From Phycisphaerales bacterium (GTDB lineage Bacteria; Planctomycetota; Phycisphaerae; Tepidisphaerales; Tepidisphaeraceae): a stretch of DNA of 57,944 bases. The notes beneath the pieces are model-generated. The model saw only the letters and a program-made list of their open reading frames with translations, was not told the origin of the DNA and ran no database searches. This document shows, in pieces, positions 8,775 through 16,492 of the stretch (position 1 is its first letter; each line of letters begins with the position of its first letter). The position numbers and the translations under genes were made by a program. The stretch lies in NCBI GenBank assembly GCA_028291615.1, contig JAQGHM010000063.1:1-57944 (forward strand). Direction: 5' to 3'.

Positions 8775-9002
8775 ATGCACAGCGGATGGGAACGATTTCT
8801 GGCGGTCGCTTTGGGTCCGGTGGGCTTCTTGGTCTTCTATTCGGACTACCGACGCGGCGTCAGGCTTAAGATCAAGGGCTATTGGTCTGACCGGGTGAAC
8901 AATCCCAGTGGGTTTTTCGTGGGACTGGCGGCGTGCATCGCGTTCGCGATCCTTTGGCTCCTCGGTATGTGCTACATGTTCGGAATCCTTCATGACAGAT
9001 GA
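8775..9002 (+). CDS. Small membrane protein, unknown
   Basis: A 75-residue open frame with two hydrophobic segments, about 8-22 (FLAVALGPVGFLVFY) and 47-70 (FFVGLAACIAFAILWLLGMCYMFG), separated by a basic loop (DYRRGVRLKIKGYW). This topology and its position between two genes make it plausible. The upstream TATACT at 8761-8766 is promoter-like, but there is no clear ribosome-binding site. Its stop codon overlaps the start of the direct repeat at 9001. I do not recognise the family. Confidence 0.5.
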   Translation: MHSGWERFLAVALGPVGFLVFYSDYRRGVRLKIKGYWSDRVNNPSGFFVGLAACIAFAILWLLGMCYMFGILHDR

Positions 9003-9096
9003 GCCAGCCGCGAGGCCCGGCGGGGCGGCCTGCCCTGAGCTTGTCGAAGGGGGGGTGAGGGGCGCGAGTCGAGAGTCCTTATTCTCCTGCCGCGCA
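9001..9096. repeat. Direct repeat, copy A
   Basis: The block begins GAGC-AGC-GCGAGGCC and ends with GTCGAGAGTCCTTATTCTCC and TGCCGCG. The same block, with small differences, recurs at 10231-10299. Copy A carries an extra 20-odd bases that include CCTGAGCTTGTCGAAGG. The copies bracket the FGE-like gene. The rest of the gap up to 9260 holds no gene that I can support. Confidence 0.7.
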
Positions 9097-9260
9097 GCGG
9101 CTTCGCTCCGTCGCATGACAGAGGGGGGCGACTTCGCCCCTCGGGCCCCGAGCGACCCGACGGGCCGGTCGCGAGCGGCGCGGGCCGTTCGACTTTGCGG
9201 CTGGTCGCCGCCGCAAATCGCCGGTATCCTCGACGTGCCTGCCATCAGATCGGAGGAACG

Positions 9261-10193
9261 ATGCGCCGACGGCAATGCCTTCTCTTGTCACTCGCCCTCG
9301 CGACCTTCGCGGCCATTGCGCCCGCCCCCGCCGAGGAGCCACCCGCGAAGCTCAAGACGCAGAAGGTGACGTTCAAGCTGGCCCGCGAAGACACGCACTG
9401 GAACGGACTCGAGGGCCTGGACATTAAGGGGCTCGACCGCGCGATCGAACTGGTCCAAATTCCGGCGGGCACGGTCGTCTTGAAGGGGCCGGACGGCAAG
9501 GACCACCAACACGCGATCAAGGCGGTCTGGATAGCTAAGTACGAGACGCGTTGGGACGAGTACAACGCGTTCTGGGAGGGGCTGGACATGACTGCGGAGC
9601 AGTGGGCAGCGCTGCACCAACTGGACAACGCGCGGGGCGGAGGACCAGGAGAGCGGCCGGAGAATCCTTACATGCCGTACGACATTGATGGGGGGCAGGA
9701 CCACTCTGGCAAGCTCCTCGTGGCCCGTTACCCAGCCTCCTCCATCCACTTTCGGGCGGCGGTGAAGTACTGCGCGTGGTTAAGCAAGTTGACCGGCCAC
9801 CGGTTCCGTCTGCCGACCGAGGCGGAGTGGGAGTACGCCTGCCGCGCCGGCGGGCCGCCACTCGCGCCAGACGCCAGAGCACTCGACGCCGTCGCGTGGT
9901 TTGAGGGCAACTCGGGCGGCCACACTCACCCGGTCGGCGAGAAACGACCCAATGCCTGGGGCCTATACGACATGCTCGGTAACGTCGGCGAATACGTCGT
10001 CCGCGACCCGAAGGACGACAACGGGCTGCTCGCGGGCGGGTCGTGCTATGATGCGGCAAAAGACGTGCACAGCGGGGCGCGGGAGCAGTACTCGCCGGCT
10101 TGGCACGGCTCCGACCCGCAGGATCCGGTGTCAACGCGCTGGCTGGAATATGGCCCCCACCGCTTCGGCTTCCGAGTGGTAATGGATGAGTGA
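9261..10193 (+). CDS. Secreted formylglycine-generating-enzyme (SUMF1)-like protein
   Basis: A 310-residue protein starting at the ATG preceded by GGAGG. An N-terminal signal peptide covers about 1-24. The body is an FGE-sulfatase domain: VQIPAGTVVLKG, WIAKYETRWDEYNAFW, AAVKYCAWLSKLTGHRFRLP then TEAEWEYACRAG, GLYDMLGNVGEYVV, and GGSCYDAA, ending in RFGFRVVMDE. True formylglycine-generating enzymes oxidise a sulfatase cysteine, but many bacterial members only bind sugars or proteins, and no sulfatase lies in this window. The gene is flanked by direct repeats and is convergent with rlmN. The fold call is secure; the reaction is not. Confidence 0.87.
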   Translation: MRRRQCLLLSLALATFAAIAPAPAEEPPAKLKTQKVTFKLAREDTHWNGLEGLDIKGLDRAIELVQIPAGTVVLKGPDGKDHQHAIKAVWIAKYETRWDEYNAFWEGLDMTAEQWAALHQLDNARGGGPGERPENPYMPYDIDGGQDHSGKLLVARYPASSIHFRAAVKYCAWLSKLTGHRFRLPTEAEWEYACRAGGPPLAPDARALDAVAWFEGNSGGHTHPVGEKRPNAWGLYDMLGNVGEYVVRDPKDDNGLLAGGSCYDAAKDVHSGAREQYSPAWHGSDPQDPVSTRWLEYGPHRFGFRVVMDE

Positions 10194-10230
10194 GCTCAGG
10201 CGTGCGCCCAGAGTGACGGCGCGCTGACAC

Positions 10231-10299
10231 GAGCAGCGAGGCCGGGCGGGGCGGGCGGGTGAGGGGCGGAAGTCGAGAGTCCTTATTCTCCTGCCGCGG
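10231..10299. repeat. Direct repeat, copy B
   Basis: A second copy of the 9001-9096 block. The sequence from 10259 reads GTGAGGGGCGGA-AGTCGAGAGTCC-TTATTCTCCTGCCGCG, nearly identical to 9055-9095. It lacks the internal insertion of copy A. Its right end directly abuts the glycosyltransferase 3' remnant at 10301. Confidence 0.7.
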
Positions 10300-10300
10300 C

Positions 10301-10357
10301 GTGGATTTGCCCGAACAAGCGCCCGGCGCTGGCCCCCGCTTCCACCGCCGCGGATAG
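10301..10357 (+). pseudogene. Remnant of a glycosyltransferase 3' end
   Basis: Nineteen codons including a TAG stop encode VDLPEQAPGAGPRFHRRG. This matches 13 of 18 residues of the C-terminus of the GT4 protein ending at 8659 (VNLPEQPPGAGLRFHGRA), with many differences at third codon positions. It has no start or upstream coding sequence; direct-repeat copy B sits where the rest of the gene would be. It is best read as the surviving tail of a paralogous or duplicated gene. Confidence 0.6.
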
Positions 10358-10365
10358 TCGACCTG

Positions 10366-11469
10366 TTACTTCCCCGTCCCCAACGTCACGATCGCGCTCG
10401 AACTCTCCTCCCCCTTCCGCCGCAACTGTCCGCACGCCGCGTCGATGTCCCGCCCCCGCGACTTGCGAACGTGCGCGTTAATCCCCCCCTCCCGTAGGAT
10501 CTCCTGGAATCGCACCACATCCCCCGACTCCGGCCGCCCGAACGGTAGCCCCGCCACCTCGTTGTATCGAATCAGGTTCACGTTCGCCCGCAGCGTCCGG
10601 CAGACCTTCACCAACTGCTCAGCGTGCTCCGATTGATCGTTAACCCCCGCGAGCAAAATGTACTCAAGAGTGATCTCCCGCCCCGTCTGGTCGAAATAAA
10701 ATCGCGCTGCGTCCAAAATCTCCGGAAGTGCGAAATGTTCCGCCCATGGGATGAGTTGCTTACGAAGAGACTCGTTCGGCGCGTGCAATGAGATCGCCAG
10801 ATTGATCGGCAAACCCTCGCGCGCCAGCTCGCGCATCTTCGGTGGCACCCCAACGGTCGATATCGTGATGCGGCGCCCGCCGATGTTGAAGCAGCCCGGA
10901 TCGTGCATGATCCGTACCGCGGCCATCACGTTGGCGTAATTCGCCAGCGGCTCCCCCATGCCCATGAAGACGACATTGGTAATCCGTCCGACCGCATCGC
11001 CCCCCTGCTGCAGGAGGACGTTCAATTGATAAACCTGCTCGACGATCTGCCCGGCCGTCAGGTTCCCCTTCACGCCATTGATCCCGCTGGCGCAAAATTT
11101 ACATCCGACCGGGCACCCCACCTGCGACGACACGCACGCCGTCCGCCGCTCCCCATCCGGGATCATCACCGTCTCCGCCTGCGCCCCGCCGGCCCAGGTC
11201 AACAGCAACTTGCGCGTCCCATCCTCGCTGAGCTGATTTTGCGCCAGCGTGGCGGTCGCAAAACTCAGATGTTCGTGCAAAAAAGTACGATCCCGCTTCG
11301 CCAGGTTTGTCATCCGCTCCGGGTCCGCGACGAACTTCTGATAGGCCCACTCCCGCACCTGCACGCCGCGAAAGCGCGGCCAACCCCACCCCTTCACCAG
11401 TGCGTCAAACTGCTCAGCAGACTGGCCAAAAAAATCGGGCCGGATCGGAATATCGGTGGGAATAAGCAT
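10366..11469 (-). CDS. rlmN: 23S rRNA (adenine-2503 C2) methyltransferase, dual-specificity RlmN
   Basis: A radical-SAM methyltransferase of 367 residues from the ATG at 11469; a TTG three codons upstream is possible. The cluster motif is Cys119-x3-Cys123-x2-Cys126 (GCPVGCKFCAS). Cys112 and Cys346 (DAACGQLR) correspond to the pair of catalytic cysteines of RlmN. GMGEPLANY, ISTVGVPPKM, ISLHAPNE and EYILLAGVND are the other family signatures. It methylates A2503 of 23S rRNA and A37 of some tRNAs. It is divergent from the sigma factor gene. Confidence 0.95.
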   Translation of the reverse strand: MLIPTDIPIRPDFFGQSAEQFDALVKGWGWPRFRGVQVREWAYQKFVADPERMTNLAKRDRTFLHEHLSFATATLAQNQLSEDGTRKLLLTWAGGAQAETVMIPDGERRTACVSSQVGCPVGCKFCASGINGVKGNLTAGQIVEQVYQLNVLLQQGGDAVGRITNVVFMGMGEPLANYANVMAAVRIMHDPGCFNIGGRRITISTVGVPPKMRELAREGLPINLAISLHAPNESLRKQLIPWAEHFALPEILDAARFYFDQTGREITLEYILLAGVNDQSEHAEQLVKVCRTLRANVNLIRYNEVAGLPFGRPESGDVVRFQEILREGGINAHVRKSRGRDIDAACGQLRRKGEESSSAIVTLGTGK

Positions 11470-11595
11470 ACAATTCAATACGACGCAGGCCGCTCCGCGG
11501 TCCGGTATTTGCCAACCTCAGAGGGCGAAGCTCGCGCGGCCAACCGTTTTCGACGTTGACCGCGAAGACCATAACTGGTTTGCTACAGAGGTTCA

Positions 11596-12354
11596 ATGAG
11601 CGTCTCCTCGACCAATCCCGAAAGCCCCCATGCCCGCAGCGGCGGCAATGGTAACGGCAAGGGCCCCGCTGAAAACCGCACGGCGGAAACCCGACAAGAC
11701 AGCCCCGACGATGCGGGCGAATTCAAAGTGAGATCCGACCGTCACGTGAACCGAATCCCCGATAAAACCGACGAGGAACTGCTCGCCGCATACCGCACCG
11801 GCGACCACAACAGCTTCGCATCACTGGTCGAACGTTACCAGCGAGAGCTCTTCCACTTCCTCGTCCGCTTCCTGGGCGACCGCGCCGCCGCCGAGGATAT
11901 CTTCCAGGAAACCTTCCTTCAGGTCCATCAATCGGCCGACCAGTTCGACCCCCAGCGCCGCTTCCGCCCCTGGCTCTTCACGATCGCCGCCAACAAGGGC
12001 CGCGACCTGATGCGCTCCCAAGCCCGTCGCCCCACAAATCCCCTCCAAGCGACCATCAACGCCAACGACGACGATAGCGGCCAATTCATCGACCTCATGC
12101 AGTCCGGCGACCCCATGCCCGGCGAAGCCATGGAACGCGACGAGTTGCAAAAAGTTGTTCAGGCCACGGTCGAAGCAATGCCCGAACACCTCCGCGAAAT
12201 TCTACTTCTTTCCTATTTTCATCAATTTCCATACAAAGAAATTAGCGATATCCTCCAAATTCCCCTAGGAACCGTAAAATCACGATTACATGCCGCTGTC
12301 GCCTATTTTGCCGAACGTTGGAAAAATCGGATTCAGCGAACTAACGAGGGGTGA
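11596..12354 (+). CDS. ECF-type RNA polymerase sigma factor
   Basis: A 252-residue protein with a low-complexity, Gly/Asn-rich N-terminal extension of about 50 residues before the sigma-70 region 2 (SFASLVERYQRELFHFLVRF then AAAEDIFQETFLQVHQ, and FRPWLFTIAANKGRDLMRSQ) and region 4 (LREILLLSYFHQFPYKEISD then ILQIPLGTVKSRLHAAVAYF). AGAGG lies before the ATG. No anti-sigma factor with a zinc or membrane domain follows; instead there is a 92-residue protein of unknown function. Promoter targets cannot be read from this window. Confidence 0.93.
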   Translation: MSVSSTNPESPHARSGGNGNGKGPAENRTAETRQDSPDDAGEFKVRSDRHVNRIPDKTDEELLAAYRTGDHNSFASLVERYQRELFHFLVRFLGDRAAAEDIFQETFLQVHQSADQFDPQRRFRPWLFTIAANKGRDLMRSQARRPTNPLQATINANDDDSGQFIDLMQSGDPMPGEAMERDELQKVVQATVEAMPEHLREILLLSYFHQFPYKEISDILQIPLGTVKSRLHAAVAYFAERWKNRIQRTNEG

Positions 12355-12499
12355 ATAGCGTTAAGAGAGTAAGACATATCTGAAGGCCTTGTGAAAAGTG
12401 TTGCGAAGTGTGACGCGGCACGATATTGGTAATAGGGAATCAACATTTCGGTTCGGCGACGATTCCCGTCGCCTGCCCTACTTAGAGTCCGGGGAAAGC

Positions 12500-12778
12500 A
12501 TGAGTGCCAGCCTGAGCAACGATGATCGTTGTGCGGTCGACTTGTTGTTAGAGAACGCCCAGCCGCCCTCGCAGGGGATCAGTTCCTGTTTCACCAAGGG
12601 GGCAAGCAGCACCATGCAGGCGCGGCTGACCCGCGTGGAAAGCCTTCTCCGCTTGCTCGATAACGACATCGCCCCTGAACCCGCTTCCGACTTGGCTGCG
12701 CGGACCGTTAGCCGTTGTACTGAGAGGGGTGCAGTGCTTCCCCAAACCGCCCAAATCCTGCCCTCCGCCAACGCCTGA
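12500..12778 (+). CDS. Small protein downstream of the ECF sigma factor, unknown
   Basis: A 92-residue protein from the ATG at 12500, with GGGGAAAG immediately upstream; the frame stays open to 12398 but without a comparable site. It is mostly helical and polar, with two segments resembling amphipathic helices (DDRCAVDLLLENAQ and MQARLTRVESLLRLLDND). No domain is recognised. Its position 145 bases after the sigma gene suggests a partner such as an anti-sigma factor or a target, but this is inference only. It is convergent with the bioF-like gene. Confidence 0.55.
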   Translation: MSASLSNDDRCAVDLLLENAQPPSQGISSCFTKGASSTMQARLTRVESLLRLLDNDIAPEPASDLAARTVSRCTERGAVLPQTAQILPSANA

Positions 12779-12791
12779 TAGCACATTTCGA

Positions 12792-13937
12792 TCAGCCAAG
12801 CTGTCTCTTCATCTCCGCCAGAATGTCCAGAAGATGCTCCACTTCCGGATCGGTGTGATCGCACGAAAGCGTTATTCTTAACCGACTGCTCCCCTTGGGG
12901 ACGGTGGGCGGACGGACCGCCGGCACCAGCAATCCCGCTTCGCCCAACTTACGCGACGCCTCCAAGGCTTGGGCTTCCTCCCCCAGAATGACCGGCACGA
13001 TGGGCGTGTCGCCATTGAGTCCAACCGCTTGACGAACTCGCCGCGCGAGGCTTCGCACGCGCGCTGCCCGTTGCGGTTCATCCCGCATTACCGCAATCGC
13101 CTCGCTTGCCACTGCTGCTACCCATGGGGGTACGCTGGTGGAGAAAATGTAGGCTCGTCCATAATTCACCAGCGCCGCACAGAATTGGGTCGAGCCGCAG
13201 ACGGCCCCGCCGATGGACCCCATTGCTTTAGACAGGGTGACGACGCTGATATCCGCTCCGCGCGCGCTATATACGCCGCTGCTGTGGGCTTCATCCAGCA
13301 GCAGGATGAATGGCCGACGCTGCTTCAGTTCGACTAATCCTGCCAAGTCGGCGGCGTCGCCGTCCATGCTGAAGATTGACTCGGTCAGCACGACCTGAAG
13401 CTGGTTGGGCGGCGCATCGGCGAGCAGACGCTCGACCTTTGCCAGGTGGTTGTGGGGGAAGACGCGGAACTCCGCTGAGGCGCCTCGGACTGCATCCAAT
13501 AGCGAGGCGTGGGCGAGTTTGTCGATCAGGAATCTCACGCCGCCTGACTTCTCGCCGAGCGCCACAAGTGTTTGGACGGCCGCGTGATTCGCCTGGTATC
13601 CGCTGGGGAGCAGGACTGAGTCCTGGGTTCCCTTCCAGCGGGCGATGTCGGTCTTGGCTTGGGCGTGGGTGGCGGTATGACCGGTGATGAGCGCGGCCGC
13701 GCCGCTTCCGAGACCGTCGCGGCGCAGGCTCTGCTCGGCGGCCGCGATCAAACGGGGATGATGGGTGAGTCCGAGGTAATTGTTGGAAGCGAAGTTGACG
13801 TAATCGACATCGCCGATGCGAACATGGGTGGAGGAGAGGGGAACGAGCGGTCGTCGCGAGCGGAGTTGATGGGCGCCGGCCCGAAGTCCCAGATCTTCGG
13901 CGATGAACGAATCGAGGTCGGCGGGGGTCAACGACAT
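12792..13937 (-). CDS. bioF: 8-amino-7-oxononanoate synthase / 2-amino-3-ketobutyrate CoA ligase family
   Basis: A 381-residue alpha-oxoamine synthase with PLP. FASNNYLGLTHHP (49-61) and GSGAAALITGHTATH (78-92) form the substrate pocket, DEAHSSGVY (215-223) binds the cofactor, and the Schiff-base lysine is K237 in VTLSKAMGSIGG. AONS synthase (biotin) and KBL (threonine degradation) are close relatives; the length and the start of the protein fit BioF slightly better, but no other biotin gene is nearby. The ATG at 13937 is preferred over the upstream in-frame TTG at 13958, which lies in the GCCCGC-AA-GCGGGC hairpin. Confidence 0.75.
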   Translation of the reverse strand: MSLTPADLDSFIAEDLGLRAGAHQLRSRRPLVPLSSTHVRIGDVDYVNFASNNYLGLTHHPRLIAAAEQSLRRDGLGSGAAALITGHTATHAQAKTDIARWKGTQDSVLLPSGYQANHAAVQTLVALGEKSGGVRFLIDKLAHASLLDAVRGASAEFRVFPHNHLAKVERLLADAPPNQLQVVLTESIFSMDGDAADLAGLVELKQRRPFILLLDEAHSSGVYSARGADISVVTLSKAMGSIGGAVCGSTQFCAALVNYGRAYIFSTSVPPWVAAVASEAIAVMRDEPQRAARVRSLARRVRQAVGLNGDTPIVPVILGEEAQALEASRKLGEAGLLVPAVRPPTVPKGSSRLRITLSCDHTDPEVEHLLDILAEMKRQLG

Positions 13938-14004
13938 GGGGTGAGACACGGCCCGCAAGCGGGCCGGCTAAACGTGGAGACCCAACTGGCGACGTGACTT
14001 GCGC

Positions 14005-14394
14005 CTAGGCCTTGGCCTCTGAGGCGTGGGTCGATTCGTCGTTGTCGTCGTCCCCTTCGTCGCTCATGTCGTCGATGTCGCTGGCCTCATCGTCGATGGT
14101 GACGCCGGTCATCCCGGCGAGCTTCTGTTTCATCAGGCGGCCAACCTTGAACTTGACCGTGCGTTTTTCGGGGACTTCGACGGGAGCCAAGGTCTTTGGG
14201 TTCTGGGCTTTGCGAGCCTTTCGCACCTTGGTTTCGAAGACGCCGAAATCGCGGAATTCGAGGCGGTTTCCCTGACCTAACTCGTTAATAATCTCGTCGA
14301 GGAATTGTTGCACCACTTTCTTCACCTGGACGCGGCGGTGGCCGGTGCCGTCGGCGATGCGATCGATCAATTCCTTTTTGGTGATGGTTGCCAT
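14005..14394 (-). CDS. HU-family DNA-binding protein with an acidic tail
   Basis: A 129-residue protein. The first 95 residues are a complete HU/IHF domain (KKELIDRIADGTGHRRVQVK; GNRLEFRDFGVFETKVRKAR; AQNPKT at 63-68). Residues 101-129 form a strongly acidic tail (DDEASDIDDMSDEGDDDNDE) not found in enteric HU. The tail may modulate DNA binding in the manner of acidic tails on histones or HMG proteins (inference). TGAGG precedes the ATG. It acts in the nucleoid. It is monocistronic by spacing. Confidence 0.92.
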   Translation of the reverse strand: MATITKKELIDRIADGTGHRRVQVKKVVQQFLDEIINELGQGNRLEFRDFGVFETKVRKARKAQNPKTLAPVEVPEKRTVKFKVGRLMKQKLAGMTGVTIDDEASDIDDMSDEGDDDNDESTHASEAKA

Positions 14395-14580
14395 AGTGTC
14401 CTCAGGATCGATTTAAAATGCGATGGGCAACAGACTTACCTATGAAAGTAGACGCGAAGGGGCCTCGACAGTCAAGAAAGAAATGTTCAATAAATAGAGC
14501 AAGTCCGTTTGGCCTGAAATGCCCCGTTATTCACTGCGCGATTTGTTCCAACTCACGCCGGCCTAAAGACATGAATGCGG

Positions 14581-14916
14581 CTAGCGGTACGACACTCCAA
14601 CGCGTTCGGTTATCGCCTGGCGCTCGAAGCGATCATGGTGACCGCCGCTACCAAAGCTTTGCTGGCGATCGTCGACGCGCAGGTAGTAAAATGTGGTGAT
14701 CACTTCATCAAATCCCGCGTAGGCGGTCGCGGCCCTGCCTTCACGCGAAACGTCGAGCCGAGGGGAGTTTGCTACGACGGGCGGGTCGTAGACCAAGGCC
14801 GCCGCGACGGCGTCGTCGTAGATGCGAGCGGGCGCGACCGTAGCCGTCGGTTGTGCTGGTTTTGAGGCACAGCCAATCGCCAGGATGCCAAGCAGGATTA
14901 AGAATCCCCATCGCAT
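14581..14916 (-). CDS. Small lipoprotein, unknown
   Basis: A 111-residue protein from the ATG at 14916. The signal sequence MRWGFLILLGILAIGC ends in the lipobox AIGC with Cys16, so it should be lipidated. The mature part has a proline- and alanine-rich stretch and then DDAVAAALVYDPPVV. No domain is recognised. The open frame extends upstream to 14985 but that part does not look like a signal peptide. It lies downstream of the zinc-ribbon gene on the same strand, separated by two hairpins. Confidence 0.65.
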   Translation of the reverse strand: MRWGFLILLGILAIGCASKPAQPTATVAPARIYDDAVAAALVYDPPVVANSPRLDVSREGRAATAYAGFDEVITTFYYLRVDDRQQSFGSGGHHDRFERQAITERVGVSYR

Positions 14917-14960
14917 AAAAACACCCACAAACAAAGCCGATGCCGCGTGTTTGTAGATTA

Positions 14961-14997
14961 CCCCGCGTTCGGGGTTTAGGCGCAAAGAATCTTTGCG
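14961..14997 (-). terminator. Two adjacent hairpins after the zinc-ribbon gene
   Basis: A perfect inverted repeat CGCAAAGA-A-TCTTTGCG (14981-14997) and a CCCCG/CGGGG hairpin with a four-base loop (14961-14974) lie between the zinc-ribbon gene stop (15061) and the lipoprotein start (14916). They could act as a terminator or processing site. No U-run follows either of them, so termination is tentative. Confidence 0.4.
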
Positions 14998-15060
14998 GGG
15001 CGACAGGAATTGGGGGTGGGGTTATTGGGGATGGGAGGGTGGTGTCGTTTGGCGTATGAA

Positions 15061-16308
15061 TCAGGGCGGAAACAATTCTTTGTCCCAAGCCTGGCCGGAA
15101 AAGGAGGTCATCTGCATCAGGAACCGACGAGTCGGGTCATTCAAGTCCGATTTAGCGGATCGGGTTTGGGCGGTGCCGTCCGCAGCAACGAAGGTGACTA
15201 ACAGGTCGTCTCCATCCGCGCGGATCTCACCAAGCTTTAGCGTGGTCGGAAAAACCTTTGTGCCAATAGGCTGGCCTGGGCGAAGGTACTGGATTTCGCC
15301 TCTCCATCGGCTGTTGATGCGGGTAAAGATTTGGACGCTCGCGATGTTTTGCCGAAGCGCTTGTGCGCGGGGCGAAGGGACGAAGGCAAATACGTAAGTG
15401 CGCTTGGGGTCGATCGTAGCGGCAATCTCCCGGTAGTTCATCTGGGTGACAGGCCCTCCGGGGGCAGTCGTAGCAAGACCGGGACGAACCGTCACAACAG
15501 GAACTTTGGAGGGAGGATCAACGGGGAGCGAGGTTTGTAACGGATTGGGCCGGACCGGCGGCCAATCGCAAAAGATGAAAATCGCGGTAGCAGTTAACAG
15601 CAGGCATACGACGCCGGCCCGGATGAACAAGCGTCGGGGCGATCGGTCAAGCCGCGCTCCGACCGGTTGTGCGCACTCTGGACAGCGATCGAGGGTCGCC
15701 CTGAGGTCGTATCCACATTTTTGGCACAGTCCATTCAGCAACCGGCGCCGTTCGCGCAGAGCGCGGCGGACGCGTACGAATGGTAAGGGTGCAAACAACA
15801 GTGCCAAAGACCAGAAGGGCGCTGCAACTCGATATAGGCGCCCGACGTAGTTGGCTACCTCGGACGAAGAGTTCAATGCCACGAATCCGAGCCGCCTCCA
15901 CGGAGTATCATTCCACCCCAAATTGATGATTTGGTCGGGTCGCTGCGTGACCCATTTAATATGTAAGCCCTCCGGATAATGTGCCTTGGCGTGCTCGATA
16001 GATTGCGTGTTGGTCAAAATAATGTCGCGCGCATTCAGCGTAAGCACAATTCGGCCGCCACCGGTCGCAAACGACAATTCGCGGCCTTTAAGTTGACCGG
16101 GGGAAAATTGATGGTCGGAAATCACGAGGAAATCTGCTGTTCTGTAGCTGCGCACCCCAAATGCGAGGACGAGCAATAGGAACAGGAAGGATATGCTCGC
16201 CATCAACTTGAAAAGCCGGTGCTTCAAGCTGAGGCGAACAACGTGATCGCTCGACCGCTCTGGCAATGCAGTTCCCTCCAACACAGTGGACGTGGCATTA
16301 ATCACCAC
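15061..16308 (-). CDS. Membrane protein with a planctomycete-type zinc ribbon
   Basis: A 415-residue protein with hydrophobic segments at about 36-52, 163-180 and 229-247. Between the second and third lies a four-cysteine zinc ribbon: Cys195-x2-Cys198 (CQKCGYDLRAT) and Cys209-x2-Cys212 (CPEC). The CGYDLRAT form is frequent in planctomycete membrane proteins of unknown function. The C-terminal 165 residues are probably extracytoplasmic. The start is a GTG at 16308 that overlaps the stop of the 64-residue upstream gene by 11 bases, so it is probably translationally coupled. Function unknown. Confidence 0.75.
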   Translation of the reverse strand: MVINATSTVLEGTALPERSSDHVVRLSLKHRLFKLMASISFLFLLLVLAFGVRSYRTADFLVISDHQFSPGQLKGRELSFATGGGRIVLTLNARDIILTNTQSIEHAKAHYPEGLHIKWVTQRPDQIINLGWNDTPWRRLGFVALNSSSEVANYVGRLYRVAAPFWSLALLFAPLPFVRVRRALRERRRLLNGLCQKCGYDLRATLDRCPECAQPVGARLDRSPRRLFIRAGVVCLLLTATAIFIFCDWPPVRPNPLQTSLPVDPPSKVPVVTVRPGLATTAPGGPVTQMNYREIAATIDPKRTYVFAFVPSPRAQALRQNIASVQIFTRINSRWRGEIQYLRPGQPIGTKVFPTTLKLGEIRADGDDLLVTFVAADGTAQTRSAKSDLNDPTRRFLMQMTSFSGQAWDKELFPP

Positions 16309-16492
16309 CTATGTCGACCCAAATCGAGCTTGGCTCTACCGCTGGATAATTGGTGAACGCGTCTTCCAAGTTCTGCTTGGGCGCCACTTGGGATTGATAG
16401 TCATCCGCTTCCAGATTGTCCAACCATCCATAAAGTTCGGTGCCTTTCGTCTCCGGAGTAGCCAATGCCGGTAGTGATCTGCGAGTGCGCAT
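16298..16492 (-). CDS. 64-residue protein coupled to serine acetyltransferase, unknown
   Basis: A small acidic protein. Its ATG shares a base with the TGA of the serine acetyltransferase gene (TGATG), and its own end overlaps the GTG start of the zinc-ribbon gene by 11 bases. These two overlaps argue that it is translated. It contains ETKGTELYGWLDNLEADDY and no recognised domain. No independent ribosome-binding site is seen. It could also be a chance frame; only conservation would decide. Confidence 0.45.
   Translation of the reverse strand: MRTRRSLPALATPETKGTELYGWLDNLEADDYQSQVAPKQNLEDAFTNYPAVEPSSIWVDIGGD

Noticed and set aside
8663..9375. Open frames in 8661-9369 other than the 75-residue membrane protein
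   Set aside because: Arg/Pro-rich with no signals, and they overlap the direct repeat.
13951..13964. GCCCGC-AA-GCGGGC hairpin near bioF as a riboswitch
   Set aside because: A two-base loop and 14 bases only; too small for any riboswitch.
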